From Ezakiella coagulans (lineage in GTDB: Bacteria; Bacillota; Clostridia; Tissierellales; Peptoniphilaceae): a stretch of 64,000 nt of DNA. How positions within the stretch are numbered: position 1 is the stretch's first letter; every line of letters starts with the position of its first letter. Both the position numbers and the translations under genes were made by a program. The stretch lies in the NCBI RefSeq assembly GCF_003096635.1, contig NZ_QEKV01000003.1:62001-126000 (forward strand). Reading direction: 5' to 3'. This document shows positions 18,108-27,985 of the stretch, in pieces. The notes below the pieces were generated by a model that saw only the letters and a list, made by a program, of their open reading frames with translations, was not told where the DNA came from and made no database searches.

Positions 18108-18133
18108 AAAATCCCCGGCTAATATGCCGGGGT
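18108..18133 (-). terminator. Terminator of pcrA-ligA-gatCAB
   Basis: Perfect CCCCGGC / GCCGGGG stem (18113-18132) with a six-base loop and a T-run on the minus strand, 7 nt after gatB. Confidence 0.9.
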
Positions 18134-18139
18134 AAAATA

Positions 18140-19558
18140 CTAATTATTTTTAATTTGTTCTATTAAGAGTTTATTTACAACACCTGGATTTGCCTTTCCT
18201 TTAGACTTTTTCATAACTTGTCCGACAAGGAATCCAAGTGCTCTGTCTTTTCCTTGTTTGATGTCTTCAATCGATTGAGGATTTTCCTTTATAACTTCAA
18301 GCACAATGTCCAAAATTGCACCTTCGTCACTTATTTGAATCAATCCGTCACGCTTTATAATTTCCTTTGGACTCGTTCCTTCGTCAAACATTTCCTTGAA
18401 AACTTTTTTTGCTGTATTGTTATTTATCTTTTCTTCTTTAATAAGACCTAACAAATATGAAAAATCTTCCACGCCGAATTTCAAATCTTCAATTAGGGTT
18501 TCATCTTCGTTCAGTCTTCTTAAAAGTTCATTTATAATCCAATTTGATGTGAGAGATACGTCACCCGTAGCTTTTTGAACTTTTTCAAAATAGTCCGAAA
18601 GATTTTTATTTGAACCGATAACATTTGTGTCGTAATCAGAAAGATTATAATTCTTTTTTATACGTTCTCTTCTCTCATCCGGAAGTTCCGGTAAACTCTT
18701 TTTGATGTTATCAATAAATTCTTCTTCGAGTTCAAAAATCGGAATGTCGCCTTCGTATGCAAATCTATAGTCATCCTTTGTCGTTTTAACACGCATAAGA
18801 ACTGTTTCACCTTTTGATTCATCGAAACGTCTTGTATCCTTTTGCCCTCTTTCGCGATTTTCAACCATTTTTTTGTGTCTTTCTTCTTCGAAATTAAGAG
18901 CGGCTTCAACACTTCTTGTAGAACCTATATTTTTGACTTCAGTAATTTCCGTTTTAAAATCACCATCGACAATATTGATGTTGCAGTCACATCTTAAACT
19001 TCCTTCTGCCATCTTACAGTCGGAAACTCCAAGCTCGGTCAAAGTTTCGCGAAGCTTTTCAATAAATGCTCTTGCTTCTTTTCCACTTTCAATGTCCGGC
19101 TTCGTTACAATTTCAATGAGCGGAACTCCGGCACGATTGTAGTCCATAAGAGTTGTATTGTCTTGCATGTGAAGAGCCTTCCCGGTATCTTCTTCCATGT
19201 GAATCCTTATAAGTCCAATCTTTTTCTTCTTGCCGTCAACATCAATTTCAACATATCCGTTCTGACAAATCGGTCTGTCATCTTGTGAAATTTGATATCC
19301 TTTTACGAGGTCCGGATAAAAGTAATTCTTCCTATCCATCTTTATAGTTCTATCTATATCGCAATTGAAAGCAAGACCCGCCATAACTGCAAATTCAATA
19401 GCACGATTGTTTATTCTAGGAAGCGCACCCGGCATTCCAAGACATGCAGGACAGGTGTTTACATTCGGGTCATCCCCGAAAGTATTTTTACAATCGCAAA
19501 ACATTTTTCTGTCCGTCTTTAATTCAACGTGGATTTCAAGTCCAATTAATGTTTTCAT
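18140..19558 (-). CDS. gatB: Asp-tRNA(Asn)/Glu-tRNA(Gln) amidotransferase subunit B
   Basis: 472 residues, normal length. N-terminal IGLEIHVELKT and the CPACLGMPGALP region (metal-binding Cys), GVPLIEIVTKPD and a C-terminal tRNA-binding GatB/Yqey tail (GQVMKKSKGKANPGVVNKLL). It phosphorylates Glu on Glu-tRNA(Gln) or Asp on Asp-tRNA(Asn) so that ammonia from GatA can amidate it. Start ATG overlaps the gatA stop. Confidence 0.96.
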   Translation of the reverse strand: MKTLIGLEIHVELKTDRKMFCDCKNTFGDDPNVNTCPACLGMPGALPRINNRAIEFAVMAGLAFNCDIDRTIKMDRKNYFYPDLVKGYQISQDDRPICQNGYVEIDVDGKKKKIGLIRIHMEEDTGKALHMQDNTTLMDYNRAGVPLIEIVTKPDIESGKEARAFIEKLRETLTELGVSDCKMAEGSLRCDCNINIVDGDFKTEITEVKNIGSTRSVEAALNFEEERHKKMVENRERGQKDTRRFDESKGETVLMRVKTTKDDYRFAYEGDIPIFELEEEFIDNIKKSLPELPDERRERIKKNYNLSDYDTNVIGSNKNLSDYFEKVQKATGDVSLTSNWIINELLRRLNEDETLIEDLKFGVEDFSYLLGLIKEEKINNNTAKKVFKEMFDEGTSPKEIIKRDGLIQISDEGAILDIVLEVIKENPQSIEDIKQGKDRALGFLVGQVMKKSKGKANPGVVNKLLIEQIKNN

Positions 19559-20964
19559 TATTTCACCAATCCTTCATAAGCTCGAGCGATTCTTGCCAAA
19601 TTGTAATCGCTTTTTTTCTTTCCTAAAAATTGCATTCCTGCATTTATAACATTCTCGCTTGTTGACGGAACATTTATTCCCGGAATTCCGGCAAGATTTA
19701 TTGCAACAGTAAGAAGGTCCCCTTCCATCATTTGTCTCGGATTCTTAACTTGCGATTCAAGTTTAAATGGAAGAGTTGTTGCAGTCGGAGTTAAAATTGC
19801 ATCTGCATTTTTAAAGATTCTATCATAATCTTCTGCAATCTTTTCTCTTATTATGAGTGCCTTGTCGTAATATGTTTCACGAAGATCGCTGCTCATAATA
19901 TACATTCCCAAAAGAATTCTCCTCTTAACTTCATCGCTAAAACCGGCTGTGCGAACTTCTTTCATATAGTCACTAAAGTTTTTAACGTCACTCTTTATTC
20001 CCGCATATCTTATGCCGTCAAATCTAGAAAGATTCGAACTTGCTTCGCTGTCGATGATTGCATAATATGTTGCAACCGCATAATCCAAATGCTCAAATTC
20101 GGCTTCCACAATTTCCACTCCTGCTTTTTCAAGAATTTTCAACGACTTGTCATAGCTTTCTTTGACTTCCGGTGCCAAATCGAAATCTTTGAGGTGACTT
20201 AAGATCGCAATTTTCTTGCCCTTCAAATCATTTATATCCTCTTCAATTGAAGTCTTCATTTCCGGCATGTCCGCACTTATTTTCGTCATATCGTTCGGCG
20301 TGTCTTTTGCCATTGCTCTCAAAAGAATATACGCATCTTCCACACATCTTCCGAAACTTCCGACGCTGTCAAATGTATTTGCAAGAGATGTAACTCCGTA
20401 TCTCGAGACGAGACCATATGTCGGTTTAAATCCTACGACGCTACAGAATGAGCCCGGTTGTCTTATCGAACCGCCCGTATCTGTACCGACTGCCACGTCA
20501 ACAAAACCCATCTTTGTTGCAGCTGCGGATCCGCCACTTGAGCCGCCCGGTACAAGTGTGTGGTCAATCGGATTTTTTACAGGACCGAAATATGAAGTTT
20601 CGTTGGAGCTTCCCATTGCAAACTCGTCCATATTGAGCTTACCAATTACAACTCCGCCTTCAGATTCAATGTTTTCTGCACAGTCTGCGTTATATACACT
20701 CTCAAAATTTTCAAGCATTTTCGATGCGCACGTGGTTTTAAGACCTTTATAGTTTATATTGTCCTTTAGTCCGACAACTGCCCCGTAAAGCTCGCCGCTC
20801 GGATTAATGTTTTTAACTCTTTCCCTTGCGCCATCCAAATCGAGCGTGATAAAACTGTTTATTTCCTTGTCTTTGTCAAGACCTGAAATGATATCTTCGA
20901 GATGTTCCTCAGGTGAGAGCTCACCGGATTTTATTAATTTTAAAGTTTCATGTAAATATCTCAT
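19558..20964 (-). CDS. gatA: Asp-tRNA(Asn)/Glu-tRNA(Gln) amidotransferase subunit A
   Basis: 468 residues. Amidase-signature Ser-cisSer-Lys triad: Lys in GLKDNINYKG, cis-Ser in PGGSSGGSAAA and the nucleophile Ser in DTGGSIRQPGSF. It releases ammonia from glutamine and channels it to GatB. Located between gatC and gatB with overlapping start/stop codons on both sides. Confidence 0.96.
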   Translation of the reverse strand: MRYLHETLKLIKSGELSPEEHLEDIISGLDKDKEINSFITLDLDGARERVKNINPSGELYGAVVGLKDNINYKGLKTTCASKMLENFESVYNADCAENIESEGGVVIGKLNMDEFAMGSSNETSYFGPVKNPIDHTLVPGGSSGGSAAATKMGFVDVAVGTDTGGSIRQPGSFCSVVGFKPTYGLVSRYGVTSLANTFDSVGSFGRCVEDAYILLRAMAKDTPNDMTKISADMPEMKTSIEEDINDLKGKKIAILSHLKDFDLAPEVKESYDKSLKILEKAGVEIVEAEFEHLDYAVATYYAIIDSEASSNLSRFDGIRYAGIKSDVKNFSDYMKEVRTAGFSDEVKRRILLGMYIMSSDLRETYYDKALIIREKIAEDYDRIFKNADAILTPTATTLPFKLESQVKNPRQMMEGDLLTVAINLAGIPGINVPSTSENVINAGMQFLGKKKSDYNLARIARAYEGLVK

Positions 20965-21239
20965 TAGTCTTCCCCCACATATTTTATAGTTTCGATAAAT
21001 CCATATTTTTCCGAAACTGCATTTCTTGTCGCTTCTTCATTTGTGAGTGACGGCTTCGGCTCGTCTTTTGACGGATGTTTTTCAGCCGGGTTGACATTGT
21101 ACATTTTTTCTCCCGTTTCATCAAAATCTTCTATAGATTTTAAAACATCCATACAATCCACGAGTTTTTCATAAAATTCGTCGCCCTGATCTTTAAATTT
21201 TGCAAGGTCGAGCAAATTATAATAAGTTTCTTTATCCAT
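20964..21239 (-). CDS. gatC: Asp-tRNA(Asn)/Glu-tRNA(Gln) amidotransferase subunit C
   Basis: 91 residues. Small subunit that wraps GatA and GatB together: N-terminal helices with LAKFKDQGDEFYEKLVDCMDVL and a C-terminal extended part. Overlaps ligA by 8 nt and gatA by a base. Sequence similarity in this family is low, so the call rests mainly on length and position before gatA-gatB. Confidence 0.88.
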   Translation of the reverse strand: MDKETYYNLLDLAKFKDQGDEFYEKLVDCMDVLKSIEDFDETGEKMYNVNPAEKHPSKDEPKPSLTNEEATRNAVSEKYGFIETIKYVGED

Positions 21240-23214
21240 TAATAACCTCCATTAGCTCATTTTCATTCATAATTTCGATTTCGAGTTCGTTTGCCTTATC
21301 CAGTTTCGAGCCCGGATTTTCTCCAACTAAAACCAAATCTGTATTTTTTGAAACGGAAGACGTTGCTTTCCCGCCTTCTTTTTCAATATATGCCTTGATT
21401 TCATCACGCTTCATTGAGGAAAAAGTCCCCGTTATAACCACTGTCTTGCCGGTAAAAAATCCTTCTTTCACTTCTTCGTCGTGTTCTATGGTGTTCACTC
21501 CGAATTCCAAAAGCCTCTTTATGAGTTCCTTTTCCCCCTCGTGATTGAAATAACTTATAATATTATTTGCAATAACATCTCCAACTCCATCTACAGATGT
21601 AAGTTCTTCAAATGTCGCATTTCTGAAATTTTCAAAAGTCTTAAACCTTTTTGCCAAATCTGTAGCCGTTCTTACTCCAACTTCATTTATTCCGAGTCCG
21701 AAAATAAATCGATGAAGTTCTCTAAGTTTAGACTTGTCAAGTGCATTCATAAGATTGTCAGCCTTCTTGTCTCCAAACAGCGGCAGTTTCAGTAAATCTT
21801 CTTTTGTAAGTGTATATAAATCACTCACATCGTTAATGCCTAAGTTTTGCACCATCGAGTCGACCGTTTTTTCATTAAGCCCTTCTATATCCATGGCATT
21901 TCTCGATGCAAAATGAGTTATCCTTGAAACTATTTGTGGATTGCAGTATGTCTTGTTTGGGCAAACGAGATAAGCTCCATCCATAACAAGTTCTGTGCCA
22001 CACGATGGACAAATTTTAGGAATTTCCACTTCTTTTGTGTCAGATAAATCGCCAATAGTTCCCATTATCTCCGGTATAACTTCGTTCGAGCGTCTTACAA
22101 TTACCTGGGCTCCAATTCGAACCTCTTTCCTTTTTATATCGTCGATATTGTTGAGCGTTGCAGAACTTACCATTGCTCCCGCAATTTCAACCGGTTCAAG
22201 CTTTGCAACAGGTGTGACTTTTCCCGTCCTTCCGACTTGCCAAACTACATCCAGTACTTTTGTTTCAACTTCTTCCGCTTCGAATTTGAATGCAATTGCC
22301 CATCTTGGGAATTTATTTGTATATCCCAAGACTGTTCTTGTCCTTATATCGTTTATCTTTATTACCGCACCGTCTGTCAGGTAATTTAGTTCATGTCTTT
22401 TTTCTTTTACATATTCAATATTTTTTATAACATCTTCTATGCTGTCAACAAGTGGATGGAATTCATTGACCGGAAAGCCCTCTTTTTTCAAAAATTCGAG
22501 CGTTTCCATGTGATTCTTAAAATTAAAATCGTCCATATAGCCGATATTATATGCAAACACTCTCAGATTTCTTTTTTCGGTTTCCCTTGTGTCTAGATTT
22601 CTTAGAGCTCCCGCCGCAGCATTTCTGGCATTTTTCAAAGGTATTTCCGCAGTTTTATTGTATCTTTCAAGCTCCGATAGTGGCATATATGCCTCGCACT
22701 GAATCTCTATATGACCGGTGTAATCAATCATAGTCGGAATGTTTTTTATGGTTCTTGCCTGTGCTGTAATATTTTCTCCCACAACACCGTTTCCTCTCGT
22801 TGCCGCAACTTTAAGATATCCCGACTCGTATGTTAGATTACATGTAAGTCCGTCAAATTTGAATTCCGTAACATATTGAATGGGCGGCAATTTATCCTCA
22901 TGCGAATTGTTGTACTCCACTCTCAGCTTCTCCGCTCTGTTTGCCCATTCAATCAACTCATTCGTCGACTGTGACTTTTGAAGACTCCAAAGCGGTCTTT
23001 CGTGTGTATATTTTTCAAAACCTTTTAAAAGTTCCCCTCCGACTCTCGTTGTCGGCGAATCTAAAAAGTTAAATTTGTATTTATTCTCCATGTCGACAAG
23101 TTCCTGATACAACTTATCATATACAGCGTCTACAACAATTGGGTCGTCCAGAGTATAGTAATGATAGTTGTACAAGTTTAGCTTATCGACAAGCTCCCTC
23201 ATCTTTTCAAGCAT
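21232..23214 (-). CDS. ligA: NAD+-dependent DNA ligase LigA
   Basis: 660 residues, family length. Adenylation Lys in EFKFDGL (near 115), OB-fold, a Cys4 zinc finger (CPSCGTEL...CPNKTYC, near 398-420), helix-hairpin-helix repeats and a C-terminal BRCT domain (GKTVVITGTFSSMKR onward). It seals nicks in replication and repair using NAD+. 7 nt after pcrA in the operon. Confidence 0.96.
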   Translation of the reverse strand: MLEKMRELVDKLNLYNYHYYTLDDPIVVDAVYDKLYQELVDMENKYKFNFLDSPTTRVGGELLKGFEKYTHERPLWSLQKSQSTNELIEWANRAEKLRVEYNNSHEDKLPPIQYVTEFKFDGLTCNLTYESGYLKVAATRGNGVVGENITAQARTIKNIPTMIDYTGHIEIQCEAYMPLSELERYNKTAEIPLKNARNAAAGALRNLDTRETEKRNLRVFAYNIGYMDDFNFKNHMETLEFLKKEGFPVNEFHPLVDSIEDVIKNIEYVKEKRHELNYLTDGAVIKINDIRTRTVLGYTNKFPRWAIAFKFEAEEVETKVLDVVWQVGRTGKVTPVAKLEPVEIAGAMVSSATLNNIDDIKRKEVRIGAQVIVRRSNEVIPEIMGTIGDLSDTKEVEIPKICPSCGTELVMDGAYLVCPNKTYCNPQIVSRITHFASRNAMDIEGLNEKTVDSMVQNLGINDVSDLYTLTKEDLLKLPLFGDKKADNLMNALDKSKLRELHRFIFGLGINEVGVRTATDLAKRFKTFENFRNATFEELTSVDGVGDVIANNIISYFNHEGEKELIKRLLEFGVNTIEHDEEVKEGFFTGKTVVITGTFSSMKRDEIKAYIEKEGGKATSSVSKNTDLVLVGENPGSKLDKANELEIEIMNENELMEVING

Positions 23215-23221
23215 TTTTCAC

Positions 23222-25345
23222 CTACTTTTTTGTGAGCGGTGCGATTGAAGCTTTCAATTTCTTCAAGCCCTTAGACGGGAATGCTATTGTAATGTCGTCT
23301 CCGACCAATGTCACAACCGTTCCTTCGCCCCACATTTTATGAATAACCTTATCTCCGATATTAAAACTTCCTGCCTTTTCTTTCTTTGCTCCCAAACCGA
23401 TTTTCCCTGTAAAGTTTGTCGGTCTAGGAATTGGCTTGCCTTCTGTTTTAACTTTCGATTTTACAGTTTCATCCTCAATTTCCACAAAGTCCTTTATCTC
23501 TTCAAGAAATCTGCTGTTTTTAGAGTAAATCGTCTGTCCGTAAATCATTCTTGAATCTGCGGAAGTGAGGAACAGCCTATCTCGTGCTCTTGTAAGTGCG
23601 ACGTAAAATAGTCGCCTTTCCTCCTCGACATCCTTTTCATCTTCCATACTCATTCTGGACGGGAAGAGTCCCTCTTCAAGTCCGACAACGAAGACATTTC
23701 TAAACTCCAACCCCTTTGAAGAGTGCACCGTCATAAGCACAACTTTGTCCTCTTCTTTGGACTGGTCAATGTCCGAAAGAAGCGAAATTTCGTTTAACAT
23801 TTCAGAAAGTTCCGACTCAGGATTCTTATTTTCGTATTCCTTTACATAGCTCACAAATTCATAAACATTTTGAACTCTCGACTCATCTTCCGGATTCTTT
23901 GAAACTTTAAGTTCTTTTAAATATTCCGATTTTTCAAGTACGATGTCCACAAGTTCGCTTAGAGAAACATCGTTCATTACTTCTCTGATTTTTATAAAAT
24001 CTTCTCCGAATTGTTTTGCGGATTTTGTTCCGATATCGGAAAGCGTTTCAAAATAATCCTTGCCCGTTACGAGTCTGTATTCATTCAAATCGCCGAGTGT
24101 CTTCGGTCCGACCCCGCGCCTTGGAGTATTCACAATTCTTTCAAAACTTACAGAATCGAAAGGATTGTTTAAAAGTTTCAAATAGGCAAGTACATCCTTG
24201 ACTTCTTTTCTGTCGTAGAACCTTATACCTCCGATAATCTCATACGGAATGGAATTTCTTACAAACACATCTTCAAATGCTCTCGACTGATTGTTTGTTC
24301 TGTACAAAATCGCTATGTCGCTATATTTTTCTCCGGAGTCTTTCAAATTTTCAATGATTTCTAAAACCTTATAAGCTTCGTCGTCTCCGGTCATGAGATT
24401 GTAGCATTTAACTTTTTCGTCGTCTGCCTTTGTCGCAAGAAGTTCCCTTTTATATTTTTGCGGATTATTTAAAATCAAATGATTCGCTGCATCCAAAATA
24501 CTCTTAGTCGAGCGGTAATTTTGATTCAAATAAATAACTTTTGCACCTTTGAAATCCCTCTCAAAATTCAAAATATTTTCAAGATTTGCTCCTCTAAAAG
24601 CGTAAATACTTTGATTCTCATCACCAACGACTGTAAGATTGTTGTGAACATGAGAAATTGCCTTTATGAATTTATACTGTATGTCGTTTACGTCTTGATA
24701 CTCATCGACAAATATATAGTCAAACTTACTTGAATATTCTTCACAAACACTTGGGTTTGCTTCAAAAATTTTTACAGTTTTTAAAAGAAGATCATCAAAG
24801 TCAAGTGCATTCGCTTCTTTCATCGCTGCTTCATAATCGAAAAATATTTCTCCGACAATTTTTAAATAAAAATCGCTTCCGGCAAATTCCTGAAATTCTT
24901 TAACGCCCATTCCCTTGTTTTTAAAATCGGAAATTCTGTTTTTAATGGACTTCGGCTTAAATTGGTCACTGTCTAGATTTCTGTCCTTAATAATTCTTTT
25001 TATTAGATTAACACTGTCCTGAGTGTCATATATAGTAAAATTAGAGGAATAATGTTTTCTTAAAATACGTACACAAATGCTGTGAAAAGTTCCGATCCAC
25101 ATTCCGTTTATAGATCTTTCAAGAAGTTCCTCGGCTCTTTCCTTCATCTCATTTGCGGCCTTGTTTGTAAAAGTAATTGCCAAAATATTAAATGGATTAA
25201 TCCCAATTTCTTTTACAAGATAAGCTATTTTATATGTAACAACTCTCGTCTTTCCTGAGCCTGCCCCTGCAAGAACAAGCACCGGTCCCTCAGTATTGAC
25301 AACAGCTTCATATTGACTTTCGTTAAGTAAATTCTTAATATCCAT
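23222..25345 (-). CDS. pcrA: UvrD/Rep-family DNA helicase PcrA
   Basis: 707 residues from the ATG at 25345 (MDIKNLLNESQ), chosen for GAGAGGAAT upstream. Superfamily 1A motifs in order: Q-motif LNESQYEAV, Walker A AGAGSGKTR, TFTNKAANEM, FVDEYQDVN (Walker B), GDENQSIYAFRGA, and VTVHSSKGLEF-type motif V/VI with VALTRARDRLFL. The C-terminal ~45 residues (GDKVIHKMWGEGTVV) form the Tudor-like domain of PcrA that contacts RNA polymerase. First gene of the pcrA-ligA-gatCAB operon. Confidence 0.95.
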   Translation of the reverse strand: MDIKNLLNESQYEAVVNTEGPVLVLAGAGSGKTRVVTYKIAYLVKEIGINPFNILAITFTNKAANEMKERAEELLERSINGMWIGTFHSICVRILRKHYSSNFTIYDTQDSVNLIKRIIKDRNLDSDQFKPKSIKNRISDFKNKGMGVKEFQEFAGSDFYLKIVGEIFFDYEAAMKEANALDFDDLLLKTVKIFEANPSVCEEYSSKFDYIFVDEYQDVNDIQYKFIKAISHVHNNLTVVGDENQSIYAFRGANLENILNFERDFKGAKVIYLNQNYRSTKSILDAANHLILNNPQKYKRELLATKADDEKVKCYNLMTGDDEAYKVLEIIENLKDSGEKYSDIAILYRTNNQSRAFEDVFVRNSIPYEIIGGIRFYDRKEVKDVLAYLKLLNNPFDSVSFERIVNTPRRGVGPKTLGDLNEYRLVTGKDYFETLSDIGTKSAKQFGEDFIKIREVMNDVSLSELVDIVLEKSEYLKELKVSKNPEDESRVQNVYEFVSYVKEYENKNPESELSEMLNEISLLSDIDQSKEEDKVVLMTVHSSKGLEFRNVFVVGLEEGLFPSRMSMEDEKDVEEERRLFYVALTRARDRLFLTSADSRMIYGQTIYSKNSRFLEEIKDFVEIEDETVKSKVKTEGKPIPRPTNFTGKIGLGAKKEKAGSFNIGDKVIHKMWGEGTVVTLVGDDITIAFPSKGLKKLKASIAPLTKK

Positions 25346-25375
25346 AATATTCCTCTCTTTAAATCTGCTCCTTCT

Positions 25376-25404
25376 ATTATACATTTAATGTGCTTTATAT
25401 TCAA
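25376..25404 (-). promoter_or_regulatory. Promoter of pcrA-ligA-gatCAB
   Basis: Minus-strand -35 TTGAAT (25399-25404), 17-bp spacer, -10 TATAAT (25376-25381), about 30 nt before the pcrA start. Confidence 0.8.
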
Positions 25405-25429
25405 GCTTATGCTATCAATTCCAAAAAAA

Positions 25430-25451
25430 GAAGATGACATTAGCCATCTTC
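25430..25451 (-). terminator. Terminator of fhs-yerC-dtxR unit, overlapping the stop codon
   Basis: GAAGATG / CATCTTC stem with an 8-nt loop and a T7 run on the minus strand. The upstream arm contains the last two sense codons of the DtxR-like gene and its TAA lies in the loop. Confidence 0.85.
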
Positions 25452-25811
25452 TCTCTCTGAAAATTCTTTAAGTTTTACATATAATTCGTCACCGATTACA
25501 TGCTCAAGCTTACACGCTTCATCATCAGCTTCAACCTCATCGAGTCCCAATTTTTTTAAGATTTTCACCAATACTTTGTATCTTTCAAGGACTGAAAGTG
25601 CTTTTTCCTTACCTTTTTTTGTAAAAACAATTTCTCCGCCTTCAATAACCTCGACTAGTTTTTCGCTTTTTAGAAGTGAAACCGCACGCGAAACGCTGGC
25701 TTTAGAATATCCCAATTCATTTGCAACATCAACGCTTCTTGAGGTTTGATTTCCAAGGCGTAAAAGCAAAATCGTCTTGAGATACATCTCCTGTGATTCG
25801 CTTCCTGCCAT
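25440..25811 (-). CDS. DtxR/MntR-family metal-dependent regulator
   Basis: 123 residues. N-terminal helix-turn-helix (SVDVANELGYSKASVSRAVSLL) with wing, then the dimerisation helices with the metal-site motif CKLEHVIGD near 100. It resembles MntR/IdeR but is short and has no SH3-like domain; the MntR His next to the Arg in RHELL is Tyr here (ERYKVL), so the metal site may differ. Three bases after the TrpR-like gene. It is a candidate for the iron- or manganese-responsive regulator of the genome, and possibly of the flavodoxin operators in this window (inference). Confidence 0.85.
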   Translation of the reverse strand: MAGSESQEMYLKTILLLRLGNQTSRSVDVANELGYSKASVSRAVSLLKSEKLVEVIEGGEIVFTKKGKEKALSVLERYKVLVKILKKLGLDEVEADDEACKLEHVIGDELYVKLKEFSEREDG

Positions 25812-25814
25812 AAT

Positions 25815-26117
25815 CTATTCCTTTGTTAAACCCAATTTTCTGAAAATCAAGTTGTATCCATCTGCACCGTAATTCAAAGAACGATTAATTCTTGAAATTG
25901 TTGCAGTAGATGCTCCTGTTTCAGCCTCGATTTCATTGTAAGTCTTGTTTTCTCTCAATTGTTTTGCTACTTCTAATCTTTGTGCAATTGCTTGAATTTC
26001 TTTAATTGTGCAAATATCCTCAAAGAATCTGTAGCAATCATCCATAGTGTCCAACGTTAGAATAGCTTCAAATAAAGCATCCGTTTGTTCACTCTTAAGT
26101 CTGGAATTATAAGCCAT
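25815..26117 (-). CDS. TrpR-like YerC/YecD-family DNA-binding protein
   Basis: 100 residues. The whole protein fits the YerC/YecD family: LDTMDDCYRFFEDICTIKEI, then a TrpR-type helix-turn-helix (KTYNEIEAETGASTATISR) and a C-terminal LNYGADGYNLIF. Target genes in this family are not well established. Located between fhs and the DtxR-like gene. Confidence 0.88.
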   Translation of the reverse strand: MAYNSRLKSEQTDALFEAILTLDTMDDCYRFFEDICTIKEIQAIAQRLEVAKQLRENKTYNEIEAETGASTATISRINRSLNYGADGYNLIFRKLGLTKE

Positions 26118-26141
26118 TTCTAATCCTCCTTAAAATTTATT

Positions 26142-27812
26142 CTAAAATAGTCCGACTATTTCGCCGTCCTCTTTTATATCAATATTGTTAGCGGCAGGAA
26201 CCTTTGGAAGTCCCGGCATTGTCATGATGTCACCTGTAAGAGCAACAACAAATCCTGCACCATTTGAAATTCTAACATTTCTTACTGTAAGTTCAAAATC
26301 TTTCGGTGCTCCGAGAAGTTTCGGATCGTCTGAAAGTGAATATTGCGTTTTTGCCATACATACAGGAACTTTGTCCATTCCATTTTCAACAATTCTCTTT
26401 ATCGAGTTCTTTGCTTCTTTTGTAAAGATAACATCCTTTGCTCCGTAAATTTCTTTTGCAATTGTTGTGATTTTATTTTCAATTGTGTCATTTACATCAT
26501 ATAGCGGTTTGAAATTTGACTCTTCTTCTTCGCAAACTCTGACTACTTCTTTTGCCAAATCAACAGCTCCTTCGCCACCTTTTGCAAATACTTGAGAAAG
26601 GATACATTTTCTTCCTTCTTTTTCCACAAGTTCTTTCAAAAGCTTAATTTCACCTTCAGTATCAGTTGGGAATTGATTTATTGCTACAACTGATGGAACT
26701 CCAAATTTAGCAACATTTTCCATGTGCTTCTTCAAGTTTTCAAAACCTTTTCTAAGTGCATCAAGATTTTCCTTGTCGTAGTCTTCTTTTGTAACTCCTC
26801 CGTGATGTTTTAAAGCTCTTATTGTTGCAACAATAACAACTGCATTTGGATGTAAATTACCCATCCTGCACTTGATATCAAAGAACTTTTCAGCTCCAAG
26901 GTCAGCACCGAAACCTGCTTCTGTTACTGTGTAATCAGCAAGTTTTAGAGCATATTTGGTTGCAAGAATTGAGTTACAACCGTGAGCAATATTTGCGAAA
27001 GGTCCACCGTGTAAAATTGCAGGTGTGTTTTCAAGTGTTTGTACCAAGTTAGGTAAAATTGCGTCTTTCATAAGAACTGTTACAGCACCTTGTGCATTGA
27101 TATCTTTAACAAAGACAGGTGATTTATCTCTTCTATATGCAATAACGATATTCGAAACTTTTTCTTTAAATTCTTCAAGGCTGTTTGACAAACATAAAAT
27201 TGCCATAATTTCAGAAGCAACTGTAATGTCGAATCCATCTTCACGTGGATATCCGTTTGAAACTCCACCAAGACCCACAACAATTTGTCTTAAAGCTCTG
27301 TCGTTCATATCGAGAACTCTCTTCCAAACAACTCTTCTTACATCGATTTGTTGTTCATTACCTTGGTGAATGTGATTGTCGAGCATTGCAGCAATAAGGT
27401 TGTTTGCAGCTGTAATTGCGTGGAAGTCACCTGTGAAGTGAAGATTGATATTTGTCATTGGAACAACTTGTGCATATCCTCCACCTGCTGCACCACCTTT
27501 AACTCCGAAAGATGGTCCGAGTGATGGTTCTCTTAATGCTGAAATTGCTTTCTTTCCAATTTTGTTGAGTCCCATTGAAAGACCGATATTAACTGTTGTC
27601 TTTCCTTCCCCTGCCGGTGTAGGTGATATAGCCGTTACAAGAACGAGCTTGCCATCCTTTTTGTCCTTAAGTCTTTCATAGACAACCGGTTCAATCTTTG
27701 CCATGTAGTGGCCATATTGGAATAAATCTTCCTTTTCAATACCTAATTGTTCAGCTATCTTGTCAATATAAAGCATTTTTGCTTCTTGTGCAATCTGTAC
27801 GTCTGTTTTCAT
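26142..27812 (-). CDS. fhs: Formate-tetrahydrofolate ligase
   Basis: 556 residues from the ATG at 27812, which has AAGGAGG upstream. P-loop-type [10 protein letters not shown], substrate motifs [18 protein letters not shown] and [10 protein letters not shown], and C-terminal [11 protein letters not shown]. It makes 10-formyl-THF from formate, ATP and THF, feeding purine synthesis and one-carbon metabolism of anaerobes. Strong promoter upstream with an internal dyad. Confidence 0.96.
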   Translation of the reverse strand: MKTDVQIAQEAKMLYIDKIAEQLGIEKEDLFQYGHYMAKIEPVVYERLKDKKDGKLVLVTAISPTPAGEGKTTVNIGLSMGLNKIGKKAISALREPSLGPSFGVKGGAAGGGYAQVVPMTNINLHFTGDFHAITAANNLIAAMLDNHIHQGNEQQIDVRRVVWKRVLDMNDRALRQIVVGLGGVSNGYPREDGFDITVASEIMAILCLSNSLEEFKEKVSNIVIAYRRDKSPVFVKDINAQGAVTVLMKDAILPNLVQTLENTPAILHGGPFANIAHGCNSILATKYALKLADYTVTEAGFGADLGAEKFFDIKCRMGNLHPNAVVIVATIRALKHHGGVTKEDYDKENLDALRKGFENLKKHMENVAKFGVPSVVAINQFPTDTEGEIKLLKELVEKEGRKCILSQVFAKGGEGAVDLAKEVVRVCEEEESNFKPLYDVNDTIENKITTIAKEIYGAKDVIFTKEAKNSIKRIVENGMDKVPVCMAKTQYSLSDDPKLLGAPKDFELTVRNVRISNGAGFVVALTGDIMTMPGLPKVPAANNIDIKEDGEIVGLF

Positions 27813-27849
27813 ATTACATTCCTCCTTATTAACCAATATTCTTTGCTTT

Positions 27850-27878
27850 ATTGTATCACATTAAGTCGTGATAGTCAA
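27850..27878 (-). promoter_or_regulatory. fhs promoter with TATCAC-N8-GTGATA dyad
   Basis: Minus-strand -35 TTGACT (27873-27878), 17-bp spacer, -10 TACAAT (27850-27855). The spacer region is covered by an inverted repeat TATCAC (27854-27859) and GTGATA (27868-27873), placed where a repressor would block polymerase. Confidence 0.75.
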
Positions 27879-27944
27879 CACTTTAATTTGTAAAAGTTGG
27901 TTTTATTCTATAACTATTTAAAGTTAAATTGAATTATAAAAATA

Positions 27945-27979
27945 AAACCTACTAAATGGATACCCCATTTAATAGGTTT
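27945..27979 (-). terminator. Terminator of the pyr-to-pepF operon
   Basis: AAACCTACTAAATGG pairs with CCATTTAATAGGTTT around a 5-nt loop, with a T-rich tail on the minus strand, just after pepF. Confidence 0.85.
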
Positions 27980-27985
27980 AAAACA

